DNA of 64,000 nucleotides from an uncultured Oscillospiraceae bacterium (GTDB lineage Bacteria > Bacillota > Clostridia > Oscillospirales > Acutalibacteraceae), in assembly GCA_900540275.1 (NCBI GenBank), contig UQFO01000002.1:62001-126000 (forward strand). The letters run 5' to 3'. The position numbers were made by a program, and so were the translations under genes. Numbering within the stretch: the stretch's first letter is position 1; every line of letters starts with the position of its first letter. The notes beneath the pieces were generated by a model. The model did not search any database. It saw only the letters and a list, made by a program, of their open reading frames with translations, and was not told where the DNA came from. Positions 26,646 through 35,598 of the stretch are shown piece after piece.

Positions 26646-26726
26646 AGCAATCACCTTTCTGTCTATAAGCTTATCAGGTTAAAGAACGGGATGCCTCTCT
26701 TTTCCTGCACGATTCTGCAAGCATTT

Positions 26727-26921
26727 TTAATTGACTATCTCCTGAACGCGCCCAACCTGTCCGTCTAGCAGCATTACTTTGATTCCATGCGGATGATAAG
26801 CGCTGTTGGTCAGGATTTTCGCCACGGTTCCTTCGGTTAGCCTTCCCGTACGTTGATCCGCTTTCAGCACGATTTTTACCTGTGCTCCAATTTTAATATC
26901 CGCTCTGTTCTGATTATTCAT
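26727..26921 (-). CDS. ywbE: YwbE family protein
   Basis: The 64-residue protein contains the YwbE signature: IKIGAQVKIVLKADQRTGRL, then LTNSAYHPHGIKVMLLDG and QVGRVQEIV. This short beta-rich (KOW-like) family has no known activity. The start is ATG 26921, which has AAGGGTGG in front. An upstream in-frame extension is not supported. It is in the same direction as the AraC gene, 81 bases apart. Confidence 0.9.
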   Translation of the reverse strand: MNNQNRADIKIGAQVKIVLKADQRTGRLTEGTVAKILTNSAYHPHGIKVMLLDGQVGRVQEIVN

Positions 26922-27170
26922 TTCGTTTCCACCCTTGCCTGTGATGTATGTTTTGTTTGTATTTATATAGTATAACATAAAAACGGCACAGTTCCATCAT
27001 AAAACCAGCCTGTCAGGCAAACAGGATAAAACCTGAACAAAAAACGCAATAGCAAGAGGCGCTGCCGTAGCCCTGCCCGGATAAACGTAATCTTTCTATT
27101 TATGGGCTTTTGTAATATGCGCCGCGCTGTGAGCAACACTATTAAAAACAAACAGTAAAAAGGAGCTAAG

Positions 27171-29165
27171 ATGAATCACTTACAATCTGAAAAATCCCCT
27201 TACCTGCTCCAGCATGTGGAGAACCCCGTCGATTGGTATCCATGGGGGACAGCGGCGTTCGAGAAAGCTGTTTCGGAGGATAAGCCGGTTTTCTTAAGCA
27301 TAGGGTACTCAACCTGCCACTGGTGCCATGTAATGGCGCATGAATCCTTTGAGGATACGCAGGTAGCGTCGCTGCTCAACCGGGACTTTGTGCCAATCAA
27401 GGTAGACCGGGAGGAGCGTCCAGACGTCGACGCGGTATATATGTCTGTTTGCCAGGCCCTGACAGGCTCGGGCGGATGGCCGCTCACCGTTATTATGACG
27501 CCTGGGCAAAAGCCTTTTTTTGCGGGTACCTATTTTCCAAAATACCGCCGCTACGCCCAGCCCGGGCTGCTGGATATACTGAATCAAATATCGCGCCTTT
27601 GGAAAGAGGGCCGGGAACAGCTTCTTCAGGCTGGGGAACAAATTTCGGCGGCCCTTACACAGGAAAGCCCCTCTACAGGGAAGAAGCCGGATAAAAACCT
27701 GCTTCACAAGGGATATCAGCTCTTCCGACGCCAATTTGATGGAAAATGGGGCGGGTTTGGCACAGTGCCAAAGTTTCCCACGCCCCACAACCTATTGTTT
27801 TTGATGCGGTACGCCGCACTGGAAGAGGAACCCTTTGCTCTTGCTATGGCGGAGGCAACGCTGGAATCCATGGCCCGCGGCGGTATACACGACCAGTTCG
27901 GCGGCGGATTCTCCCGTTATTCCACCGATGAAAGGTGGTTGGCCCCGCACTTTGAAAAAATGCTCTACGACAACGCCCTGCTGCTCATGGCTTATGTAAG
28001 CGCTTATCAAATTACCGGTAAGGAAACCTATGCGGACACGGCATACCGTACGGCTAACTATATTCTCCGTGAGTTGTCTCATAAATCCGGCGGCTTTTTC
28101 TGCGGGCAGGACGCGGACAGCGACGGTGAGGAGGGAAAGTATTACCTCTTCACGCCGGAAGAAGTGTGCGCGGTGCTGGGGGAGGAGGAAGGCCGGGAAA
28201 TCTGCCGGCTATATAAGATTACAGAAGAGGGAAACTTTGAAGGCAGGAGTATTCCAAACAGAATCGGGCAGGAGGAGCCCGCCCTTCCTATGGACGACGA
28301 ACGGCTGAAAAAGCTCTGTGCGTACCGGCTTGGCCGCGCCGCACTCCATAAGGATGATAAAATCCTGCTTTCATGGAATGCCTGGACCATCCTTGCCCTG
28401 GCTCGGGCAGGGCGCGTCTTAGGAGACGAACGGTACTGCAAAGCTGCGGCCGCGGCGGTACAGTTTATCGAAAACAATATGACAGACAGACAAAACCGCC
28501 TCTTTTTACGCTGGCGGGACGGAGAGGCGGCGAACACTGGCCAACTGGAGGACTATGCCGTATACGCCCTTGCCTTGACTGAGCTGTACCGCCTTACCTT
28601 TGAACCGGCCTATCTGCAAAACGCCCTTGAGAGGGCACGGCAGATGGTTGAGCTTTTTGAGGATAAAGAACATGGCGGATATTTTATCACCGCGTATGAC
28701 GCGGAACAGTTAATCGCACGCCCAAAGGAAACCTATGACGGCGCCATCCCCTCCGGCAATTCGGTTGCCGCGGCAGTGCTGCAGCGCCTTGCAGGCTTGA
28801 CCGGCGAGCCTTTCTGGCAGGAAGCGGCTGATCGGCAATTCTGTTTCCTAACTGGAGAAATTGAGCATTACCCGATGGGCTACAGCTTTGCGCTTAATGC
28901 GCTGGCCAGCGCGCTTTATCCCCATCGTGAGCTAATCTGTACGGTGAAAAGGGGCGTGCCGGGTGAGCTGGGCGAATTTTTGAAAAGCCATCCTTCGGAG
29001 AACTTGAGTATTTTAGTAAAAACGAAAGAAAACGCCGAAGAGCTTGCCGTATGCGCCCCTTTCACAAGCGAATATCCCGTTCCCGAACGAGGCGTGGCGT
29101 GGTATTTGTGTGAAAACGGGTCGTGTAAGGCGCCGGTAAACGACTTTAACAAACTAATGCTTTAA
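27171..29165 (+). CDS. YyaL-type thioredoxin domain protein (DUF255)
   Basis: This 664-residue protein matches the YyaL / SSP411 family. The N-terminal thioredoxin-like domain (to about 160) carries [20 protein letters not shown] with a C-x2-C site, followed by an (alpha/alpha)6-barrel like N-acylglucosamine epimerases ([46 protein letters not shown] motifs). Length is full. The function is unclear, with both redox and sugar-binding roles proposed for the family. AAGGAG five bases before the ATG fixes the start. It is the last backbone gene before the accessory region. Confidence 0.92.
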   Translation: MNHLQSEKSPYLLQHVENPVDWYPWGTAAFEKAVSEDKPVFLSIGYSTCHWCHVMAHESFEDTQVASLLNRDFVPIKVDREERPDVDAVYMSVCQALTGSGGWPLTVIMTPGQKPFFAGTYFPKYRRYAQPGLLDILNQISRLWKEGREQLLQAGEQISAALTQESPSTGKKPDKNLLHKGYQLFRRQFDGKWGGFGTVPKFPTPHNLLFLMRYAALEEEPFALAMAEATLESMARGGIHDQFGGGFSRYSTDERWLAPHFEKMLYDNALLLMAYVSAYQITGKETYADTAYRTANYILRELSHKSGGFFCGQDADSDGEEGKYYLFTPEEVCAVLGEEEGREICRLYKITEEGNFEGRSIPNRIGQEEPALPMDDERLKKLCAYRLGRAALHKDDKILLSWNAWTILALARAGRVLGDERYCKAAAAAVQFIENNMTDRQNRLFLRWRDGEAANTGQLEDYAVYALALTELYRLTFEPAYLQNALERARQMVELFEDKEHGGYFITAYDAEQLIARPKETYDGAIPSGNSVAAAVLQRLAGLTGEPFWQEAADRQFCFLTGEIEHYPMGYSFALNALASALYPHRELICTVKRGVPGELGEFLKSHPSENLSILVKTKENAEELAVCAPFTSEYPVPERGVAWYLCENGSCKAPVNDFNKLML

Positions 29166-29187
29166 AAAAAAGAATGATATATACTTT

Positions 29188-29223
29188 AACGTCCCGGTTT
29201 CTTATGGAAACCCGGGACGTTAT
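29188..29223 (+). terminator. Terminator of the yyaL-type gene
   Basis: AACGTCCCGG (29188-29197) pairs with CCGGGACGTT (29212-29221) and the stem continues inward. A few T residues follow. Confidence 0.8.
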
Positions 29224-29224
29224 C

Positions 29225-29514
29225 TTTAAAAATTTTCTGAAGCCACTGCAATTAAGAGCGATATGTGTTCGCTCTCCAATGAAAAGTATAAAAGCACGCT
29301 GTGAATGACCTGGCTGCTTTTGGAACAGGATATTCCGCAAAAATCCGTCGCTCAAAGCTTTCTATTTCTGAATCCTCATTGCTCATGTTCTCCGCCGTTC
29401 ATTTAACCTCTCCAAAAGCCGAACATCAAGGTTTCACGCTTTCGAGCCGCCATTGGTTCTCTTTTTTACCAGATAGCGCAGCCACACACTGCCTCCATCC
29501 TTTACCTCTGCGCT
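29225..29514. other. Gene-free interval at the accessory region edge
   Basis: I see no gene or repeat that I can support. No copy of the tRNA-Ser 3' end found at 34.9 and 41.5 kb is present, so this is not an obvious attachment site. Confidence 0.4.
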
Positions 29515-29682
29515 TTGAAGCGCAAATCCCACCGGATGGTCCGCCGCCATGCCGCCTTTAGCAGAGAAGAGCTGATGATGCCGTCGTATGTGACCAGCCA
29601 CTTCGGGGACTTGCTGAAAAAGCTGGGACTGCGGAAGATTCGTTTCCACGACCTGCGCCACCCTTATGTCAAGCCCACGACA
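29515..29682 (+). pseudogene. Tyrosine integrase remnant (C-terminal part)
   Basis: The reading YVTSHFGDLLKKLGLRKIRF-HDLRH is the conserved region around the first arginine of the phage-type tyrosine recombinase catalytic domain. The downstream LGH, H/W and Tyr motifs are missing and the reading runs into unrelated sequence after HDLRHPYVKP. It is a scar of a lost integrative element. Confidence 0.7.
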
Positions 29683-29705
29683 AAAAAATATAAATCTACA
29701 AAAAT

Positions 29706-29752
29706 AGAAATCCCAAACTATCAAAAATGTCAATTGATAGTTCAGGATTTCT
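29706..29752 (-). terminator. Hairpin downstream of the DUF262 pair
   Basis: AGAAATCC...AACTATCA (29706-29722) pairs with TGATAGTT...GGATTTCT (29735-29752). It lies about 65 bases beyond the last DUF262 stop and may terminate that operon. Confidence 0.5.
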
Positions 29753-29815
29753 GCTTTCCCCTTTCGCTGTCCGACAATAGAGAAAAGTATAGTTTAATGC
29801 TCAACTCGTTGCTTA

Positions 29816-31789
29816 TTACTCTACCTTTATACTTCCAACAGTATCTGATGGCCGTTTGCCTCTCATGAGATAGCAGTAAGCGCGATCTGCTGAGATTGCT
29901 ATGTACTTTGATGTGCAATGCGAAAGCAATTCTTCTTCTACAATCAATCGATATTGCCAGTTTTCCATATTATCAGGTTTCGTAAATCCCGCAAGAATGC
30001 TGTCATAGTCAGTTTGGGTTAGTTTGAGAATTAGCTTCTTCAAATATGCATTGTAATCATCGAGACCAATAAAGTATTCAACCTCCCTAAAAGCAGGGAA
30101 AAGCTTTCTCTTTTCCGCAGAGGCAGCATTCCAATACGACCACCAGTAGTTGTAATACTGATATTTTCCAGAAACCTCAACTGTGAGCATGGCTCGTCTA
30201 AATTTGTCAAACTCTGTGTTACAAGGCTCAAGTTCATTATTAAAATACATAGCAAAAACCACTTGGATTTTCTTAAGCATCTCAAAATTAATCTCGTCAA
30301 TTTCCGTTTGGTATCCAGCACATTGAAGTGCAAACGTTATTCTGCCGCGCAAAAGTTCATTATCCTCAGTTCTAAATAACAATCCCTTGTGTTCCGGGTA
30401 CTTTTGAATAATTCTTGCTTTTAAGGTTTCTTCCTTTACCTGTTCGCGTGCAAAGGTGGAAAATATAGAGGCAGAACACAAATATGCATATATATCATTG
30501 CATCCGTTGGCCAGCTCATTGACCAGCCCGATTGCGCCATTGAAAGTTTCCGGACTTCGTATAATGTCACTCCTTTTTCCGTCCGGCGTAAGGTCTGCGC
30601 GGGACACAATATTTCTTACTACGCGCATCCACTCCTCAAACTTGTTCTGACAGATATCCTGGCTGTTCATTAAATATCTTGTTTGTGCATAAAAAAGCAC
30701 TTTATGGGAGTAAGAGGTACTGTTACCAAGCAGAATTTGATTGAGCAGATCACCTTCAGGCTCATGGCGCCATAAAACAAGGTTCAAAGATGGAATATTC
30801 TGACTTTCCGTCAAACAGGCGTAGAGTGCATATGTCTCGCATATATAGTCAAATGTCTCCTGATCGATATAATTGATCAGTTCTCTTGCAGCGTTGGTAT
30901 AATTTAGTTTTCTAATTATATCAATACGTTCTGCGCCCTTTACTAACTGCCCAACTGGCAGCTTTGTCATTATGAGCGTGTTGATAAAATTCATGTGGGC
31001 GTTATCAACGGAATGATTCTTTTTATAATTCTGCCAAAGAAAATCTGTCCATACACCATCAATTTTGTGGGAAAACTTTTCATTTTCTACTTTTGATGCT
31101 TCCCAGTTTTCCTTAATTGCTTTATCCTGTATCTCAGCTTTGAGATTCTCGAAAGGAGTCAGTAATCTCCCTCGTGCATTCATTTTTATGTAGAGATCAT
31201 CCGATAGGCCAAAGTTCTCCAAGATCAAAAGGTAAAATACAATATTCCTGTGATTCACAAGTGCAGTCCAGAGATTATCGACTTCTTTAAATGCCGTGTG
31301 AATCAAATCGATGGAACGTAACATGGCCCGTATGCTAGGATCTTGTTTCCATGAAAGATAAAACCACTTCGCGTCGAGAATTTGTTCGCTAATCGAATGC
31401 ATTGAAGAGTCCACAGTTATACAGTTGTCCAATAAAGCTTCGCAGAAACGACGGGCAGAAAGTCGGGTTTCATAGGAAAACTTTTTGAGAGTGTTGCGAC
31501 ATCCATCGTCTAAATGTACTTTTTCAAATGCATACCAATGTAGCAGAAACAGTGTAGTCAAACGCTGTTGCCCATCTAGGGGGAGAAACGTACCATCATC
31601 AACATTCCCATAAATGAAGTCCAGGTTTATGGTTTTGTTCTGCAAGATGCTTTCCTTTAGCGCATTCAAGAAGTTTTCACAGATAGATATATTTTCTTCT
31701 CGGCCCTGTGCATAATCTCTCTGAAGAATCGGGATCTTGACTTTATATCGCTCGACCAGCTCATAAAATGTATAGATGTCTTTTTCCAT
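29816..31789 (-). CDS. DUF262 domain protein, second gene of a tandem pair
   Basis: This 657-residue protein has an N-terminal DUF262 (ParB-like nuclease superfamily) domain: IPILQRDYAQGR (residues 19-30) and LDGQQRLTTL (71-80), which form the family's nucleotide-binding and hydrolysis centre. The rest (from about 330) is a long helical region with no motif known to me. DUF262 proteins include GmrS of the GmrSD modification-dependent restriction system and SspE of phosphorothioate-based defence. It starts one base after the stop of the other DUF262 gene, so the two are co-translated. The DNA is AT-richer than the backbone. Confidence 0.85.
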   Translation of the reverse strand: MEKDIYTFYELVERYKVKIPILQRDYAQGREENISICENFLNALKESILQNKTINLDFIYGNVDDGTFLPLDGQQRLTTLFLLHWYAFEKVHLDDGCRNTLKKFSYETRLSARRFCEALLDNCITVDSSMHSISEQILDAKWFYLSWKQDPSIRAMLRSIDLIHTAFKEVDNLWTALVNHRNIVFYLLILENFGLSDDLYIKMNARGRLLTPFENLKAEIQDKAIKENWEASKVENEKFSHKIDGVWTDFLWQNYKKNHSVDNAHMNFINTLIMTKLPVGQLVKGAERIDIIRKLNYTNAARELINYIDQETFDYICETYALYACLTESQNIPSLNLVLWRHEPEGDLLNQILLGNSTSYSHKVLFYAQTRYLMNSQDICQNKFEEWMRVVRNIVSRADLTPDGKRSDIIRSPETFNGAIGLVNELANGCNDIYAYLCSASIFSTFAREQVKEETLKARIIQKYPEHKGLLFRTEDNELLRGRITFALQCAGYQTEIDEINFEMLKKIQVVFAMYFNNELEPCNTEFDKFRRAMLTVEVSGKYQYYNYWWSYWNAASAEKRKLFPAFREVEYFIGLDDYNAYLKKLILKLTQTDYDSILAGFTKPDNMENWQYRLIVEEELLSHCTSKYIAISADRAYCYLMRGKRPSDTVGSIKVE

Positions 31790-31790
31790 T

Positions 31791-33488
31791 TTACTTTGTC
31801 ACCTCCATATAAGGACTCAAAACACGAATCAGATCCTGCTCGTATTTCTCGCGATCGTCCTGTGTCCAAAAAGAAATTTTAGGAGGATAATCACTGAAAT
31901 ATTTTAAAAATGTATTTTTGGTACAAATAGGAACAAATCCCCCAGTTTTGTCAAGTTCGATGATATATTTCCGTTTCAGTGGGAACACAGCATTTTTATA
32001 ACCACGATTTGTCTTTTCGTCCAATAAGGTAAGGTTTGAAATCTCATCCATATCTTCAGCGGCATTCATGTATCTGTTAAAATGCGCGGTAACCTTATCA
32101 TAAAGTAAGGTGAAGTCATCGTCCTGCTGAAAAGAACAAGTAGCAAGCATGGCATCAACTTCCTGTATTAAAACAGAACCATCCTCTTGTTCCTGATCAA
32201 TGTAGCTTTTAACGTCCAGAAGCCAGCTGTCCCTGTTTACAACGGGTACAGTCCGGGCATCCTTACGAGAAGCGATATGTTCAATATCCCATTTATTGAG
32301 CTTGTAGTCATCAAATGGAAAATAGGAGGCATCGTGCTCATTTTGAAGCATAGTCAGAATGTTGTACAACAGCAATGCACTTCTGGTCTCCTTGCTTTCA
32401 TAATTCAAATCGAGTAAAGCACAGTTTTTATAATGCCTTTTAATCAAAGAGTCAATGTAGTCAACAAATTCGCTCTTTTTCAGATTGGAAGACTGAATGT
32501 ACAAATGCTTGATATTCGCGATCTCTGTCGTCAAAAGAAATCCGATTTTGTGATAAAGCTCTCGATTGTGAAACCACTCGTTGAATCGCTGATAGTATCC
32601 CTGTATTTCCTCCCAATTCTTTTTCATATCCTTTTCGCTTTTGCCCGCTAGCTTTGCATTGAAAAAGCGAAAAGTGGAATATGGGGCCTTGTCATCAGAG
32701 TTGTTCATCAAGTCAAATATGAATTCAATACGGTTGTCGCATATCTGCCAGTCACAGAGAAAATACCATATTTTGTCGTTTTGAAAAGCGGTTTCAATTT
32801 GGTCCCATTCATTGGCGATTTCAATTTGACGGCGTCGCATTCCGTCTGCGTTGGTCACCCGAAAGTTGGAGCTGTTAAGAAAAAGTGCCTTGATCAACTC
32901 CGCATTTGTCAGGCTAATTTTACCGATGTTGAGCCGCGTAAAAACAGTGATTGGATTTTCCTCTATTGTCTCATACCAGATCACTTTTGTGTGGAACTTG
33001 ATTTTGGAGCGGAATTCATTTTTGTCGAAAGTGTTCTGCTGCTCACATGCCTCAAACCATGCTTCAATAGTGGAATAAGCTTGATGCATATAATAAAAGT
33101 CAATATAGTTATTTGCATCCTCTTCCGGATGTTGAAGGAAAACTTTGGAACCGGGTCGAGTTTCATAATCAAGCTGAAAGAGCTTGTCCCTCTTTTTTTC
33201 GACAAAATCCTGGTTGAGATAATAGAGAATCAGATAAGCAGTCGTAAGTCGTTGCTGCCCATCAATTACTTCATAGATGCCATCTTCCTTTTGCTTCACA
33301 ACGACTGGCTGCAAACAATACCAGGTTTTTTCATCGCTTCCATCAATCTCTTTCGGTATAAATTCGTTAATATCATTTAAGAGGTCTTTTACTTCCTGTT
33401 TTGTCCAACGATATCCACGTTGATAGGCAGGAATGTAGAAAGAATATTGAGATAGTTCGCTTAAAGTTTTCAGTTCAACACTATTCAT
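31791..33488 (-). CDS. DUF262-DUF1524 protein, GmrSD-like
   Basis: The 565-residue protein has DUF262 motifs AYQRGYRW (21-28) and EVIDGQQRLTTAY (about 73-84). The C-terminal part resembles DUF1524, the His-Me finger nuclease half of GmrD: KWDIEHIASR with the candidate catalytic His near 404, and ISNLTLLDEKTNRGYKN (about 484-500). The usual proline after the His (HxxP) is replaced by serine, so nuclease activity is likely but not certain. GmrSD cuts DNA with modified cytosines, such as glucosylated phage DNA. It is the first gene of the operon, followed after one base by the second DUF262 gene. Confidence 0.85.
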   Translation of the reverse strand: MNSVELKTLSELSQYSFYIPAYQRGYRWTKQEVKDLLNDINEFIPKEIDGSDEKTWYCLQPVVVKQKEDGIYEVIDGQQRLTTAYLILYYLNQDFVEKKRDKLFQLDYETRPGSKVFLQHPEEDANNYIDFYYMHQAYSTIEAWFEACEQQNTFDKNEFRSKIKFHTKVIWYETIEENPITVFTRLNIGKISLTNAELIKALFLNSSNFRVTNADGMRRRQIEIANEWDQIETAFQNDKIWYFLCDWQICDNRIEFIFDLMNNSDDKAPYSTFRFFNAKLAGKSEKDMKKNWEEIQGYYQRFNEWFHNRELYHKIGFLLTTEIANIKHLYIQSSNLKKSEFVDYIDSLIKRHYKNCALLDLNYESKETRSALLLYNILTMLQNEHDASYFPFDDYKLNKWDIEHIASRKDARTVPVVNRDSWLLDVKSYIDQEQEDGSVLIQEVDAMLATCSFQQDDDFTLLYDKVTAHFNRYMNAAEDMDEISNLTLLDEKTNRGYKNAVFPLKRKYIIELDKTGGFVPICTKNTFLKYFSDYPPKISFWTQDDREKYEQDLIRVLSPYMEVTK

Positions 33489-33655
33489 TCTGATCTCCTT
33501 TGTATTTCATCCAATAATCAAAATTACGTCATGGTAGAAAGCAAAAAAACATAATAAAAAAATAACTTCATTTATTTTCCCACCGCCATTATCTTCTAAC
33601 ATTTTTTATTATACCAAAATTTTCTTCAAAAGTCCTGCCATTTTCAATAATTACA

Positions 33656-34144
33656 TCAAAAAAAAGTTAATGCCTCATTCATCAAATTAGTCAGAGGGAT
33701 AGGAACCCCTTTCATTTTTAGATTGTTCTTGTTTGTTACTCCGTCAACACTATCCCAATTTTCATTAATAGAAATAAATCTGACACCCTTTACTGGAAAG
33801 TATTTTTCAAGATAGAATCCGACATCAATATGTTCCCTACCAAACCGAGACAAGTCTTTCACAATTACACAATTAATCTTTTCATCAGCGATATCCTGAA
33901 GCATACGCTGAAATTCATGGCGGTTAAAAGTCGTGCCGCTGGCATTTATGTCAATATAATAATCCTCTAGTTGAATATCGTCTTGTAGTAAAACAAAATC
34001 CTCAATGATCCTTAACTGATTCTCAATAGAATCTGATGGAATATTTTCTTTTACCACGGAAAGCCGCATATAGGCTGCCACCCTATACATCCTAGATTTT
34101 AGTTCAATCTCTGCAACACTATTCTTTCTGCTTTTCCTGGCCAT
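33656..34144 (-). pseudogene. Truncated serine recombinase (resolvase N-terminal domain only)
   Basis: The 162 residues cover the resolvase catalytic domain: YRVAAYMRLSVVKENIPSDS with the nucleophilic serine, then IVKDLSRFGREHIDVGFYLE. Homologues are 500 residues or more and continue with a Recombinase domain and a zinc ribbon. Here the match stops at PIPLTNLMNEA and three foreign residues lead to a stop. The truncation is 168 bases before the DUF262 operon, so that operon (or a deletion) replaced the rest of the gene. A good AAGGAGGG precedes the ATG. Confidence 0.75.
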
Positions 34145-34166
34145 TGTATAGCCCTCCTTAAAATAT

Positions 34167-34205
34167 TAAGGACTATGGTACTTTTTATCATACCACAGTC
34201 CTTAA
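34167..34205. terminator. Hairpin upstream of the truncated recombinase
   Basis: TTAAGGACTATGGTA (34167-34180) pairs with TACCACAGTCCTTAA (34191-34205). It could be a terminator of an upstream remnant or an operator of the recombinase. Confidence 0.4.
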
Positions 34206-34289
34206 GTTTTCGCATTATTCTGTTTATTCTTAATCAATTCGACTTTTTCATCTATCGTATAAAGGACCATTTAATCGTGTTTTGTCGAA

Positions 34290-34544
34290 ATTCTGCTTCC
34301 ACGACCTTAGGCATTCGGCGGCGACCAATATGCACCAGCTGACCGGGGATTTTTATACCGTGGGCATGATTGGGGCACAGTCTGAAAGGTACAGGGATTC
34401 AGCTTGGAATTTCAACCAATATTAGAGGCTATGACCGCGCAGTATGTGGATGTCCGTCTGGAGCGGAAGAAGTTTGTGCTGGATGCCTACCACAACGCGC
34501 TGTTCCCGAAAGCAAATGACGAGGAAAATAAGGAGAACCGGTAG
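34290..34544 (+). pseudogene. Second tyrosine integrase remnant, frameshifted
   Basis: FCFHDLRHSAATNMHQLTGD is followed after a frame change by GIQLGIST and then TAQYVDVRLERKKFVLDAYH to a TAG at 34542. Together this is the C-terminal quarter of a phage-type integrase with at least two frameshifts. Its HDLRH codons differ from those of the remnant at 29.6 kb, so it is from a different integrase. Confidence 0.7.
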
Positions 34545-34633
34545 AGAGCGGAATGAATATTTCCGGAGGGCTTTGCTACGTTACAAGCGGTATTAACACT
34601 TCTTACACCAATTTATCACCAGAGAATCCCGCC

Positions 34634-34977
34634 AGAATGCATCGAATGAATAGAGAACAGAAAAACGTGGTGACATTGTCACCACGTTTTTGTAACCATT
34701 TCAGTGTAAGCTTGAAAACCGAAGCATGAATGACAATGAGAAAAGCCGCGCAAACACTGGGTTTGTGCGGCTTTTTGGCGGAGACGGTGGGATTCTACCC
34801 GCGGGCTAAAAAACATGCCACTGGCATGTTTTTCCCGGCCTGCGGACCGTCGTCCTGTTCTCATCTCCACCTTTCGACTGCAAAACAAAGAACACCAACC
34901 TCCGGCTGGTGTTCTTTGTTTTGGCGGAAGCGGTGGGATTCGAACCCACGAGTCCGTGAGGGCTACCTGATTTCGAG
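34634..34977 (+). repeat. Left ~340-bp direct repeat with tRNA-Ser 3' end (attachment scar)
   Basis: This block recurs imperfectly at 41231-41573. In order it holds AAAACGTGGTGAC/GTCACCACGTTTT (34662-34690), a hairpin AAAAGCCGCGC.../...GCGGCTTTTT (34741-34776), a degenerate tRNA 3' end (34776-34806), a short CATGCCACTGGCATG hairpin, an ACAAAGAACACCA/TGGTGTTCTTTGT hairpin and the last 56 bases of tRNA-Ser(CGA) (34922-34977). Similarity stops inside the anticodon loop, as expected for tRNA-targeted integration. Confidence 0.85.
34922..34977 (-). other. Partial tRNA-Ser(CGA) copy (3' half only)
   Basis: From CCA through the T-arm, variable arm and into the anticodon (CGA), this copy differs from the intact gene at 41518-41606 by one base (AGTCC versus AGCCC). 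The 5' half is missing and replaced by unrelated sequence, so it cannot make a tRNA. Confidence 0.9.
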
Positions 34978-35148
34978 GAAGAAGAACGCCGAAAAACGCC
35001 GGTGTTTCGCGGCTTTTTTGCTTATTGCGCCGGGTAACTAATGCCGATTCAGCAGGAAATCCGTATGGAAGCGTTTTAGAGATTAAACTCTTTTACAGAG
35101 AGAATTTTAGTGACCTGGCACCATTTTATCACCATGTCACCAAAGACG

Positions 35149-35186
35149 AAGGCCCATTCTGTCAAGAAACAGTTTGGGCCTTTTTT
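35149..35186 (+). terminator. Plus-strand intrinsic terminator
   Basis: AAGGCCCA...CTGT (35149-35162) pairs with ACAG...TGGGCCTT (35169-35182), followed by a T-run. No intact plus-strand gene precedes it, so it marks a lost transcript. Confidence 0.7.
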
Positions 35187-35241
35187 GCTTTTTGCCACTT
35201 CTGAAATGAAAATGTTTGGAGATTGCATCTGCCGGAAGGTC

Positions 35242-35460
35242 TTATGGCTGAATCTTCAGGTTAGCTTTATGAACTCTATCCATTGTATCACAGCATTGCT
35301 GGGTCGCTTCCCGAGAGCCGCCTTCCATCCCGATCAAGTATCGGATGGCAGCATCCATATCCATGGCTTCAATCGCTTCGGACAACTGGTCGAGTTCAGC
35401 TATCCGCTTATCTTGATGTTGTTTTCTTGCAGAACAGAAATCTATGATGTTATTTTCCAT
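35242..35460 (-). CDS. Small hypothetical protein
   Basis: I do not recognise the family. The 72-residue product (starting MENNIIDFCSARKQHQDKRI) is mainly helical and acidic in its middle part (IAELDQLSEAIEAMDMDAAI). A good ribosome site (GGAAGG, seven to eight bases before the ATG) makes it a likely real gene. It sits inside the tRNA-flanked island, downstream of the restriction enzyme gene and in the same direction, so it may be a small accessory protein of that system. Confidence 0.6.
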   Translation of the reverse strand: MENNIIDFCSARKQHQDKRIAELDQLSEAIEAMDMDAAIRYLIGMEGGSREATQQCCDTMDRVHKANLKIQP

Positions 35461-35598
35461 TGGCCCACCTTCCTTGGATTACTTTATCTAAATTATAAGC
35501 CCTAGATCAAGTAAGCACAAGGAAAAGACTCGCACACAGACTGTTTTGGGGGTTATACTTACTTGGGACAATTAACATTTTTTCACAATAGAATTCAT

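Noticed and set aside
29434..29733. Possible 99-residue minus-strand protein opposite the integrase remnant
   Set aside because: It is the reverse complement of a clear integrase fragment and has no motif of its own.
29515..34544. Idea that the DUF262 region was inserted into one tyrosine integrase gene, with halves at 29.6 and 34.3 kb
   Set aside because: Both fragments contain HDLRH with different codons and surrounding residues, so they come from two different integrases and do not join.
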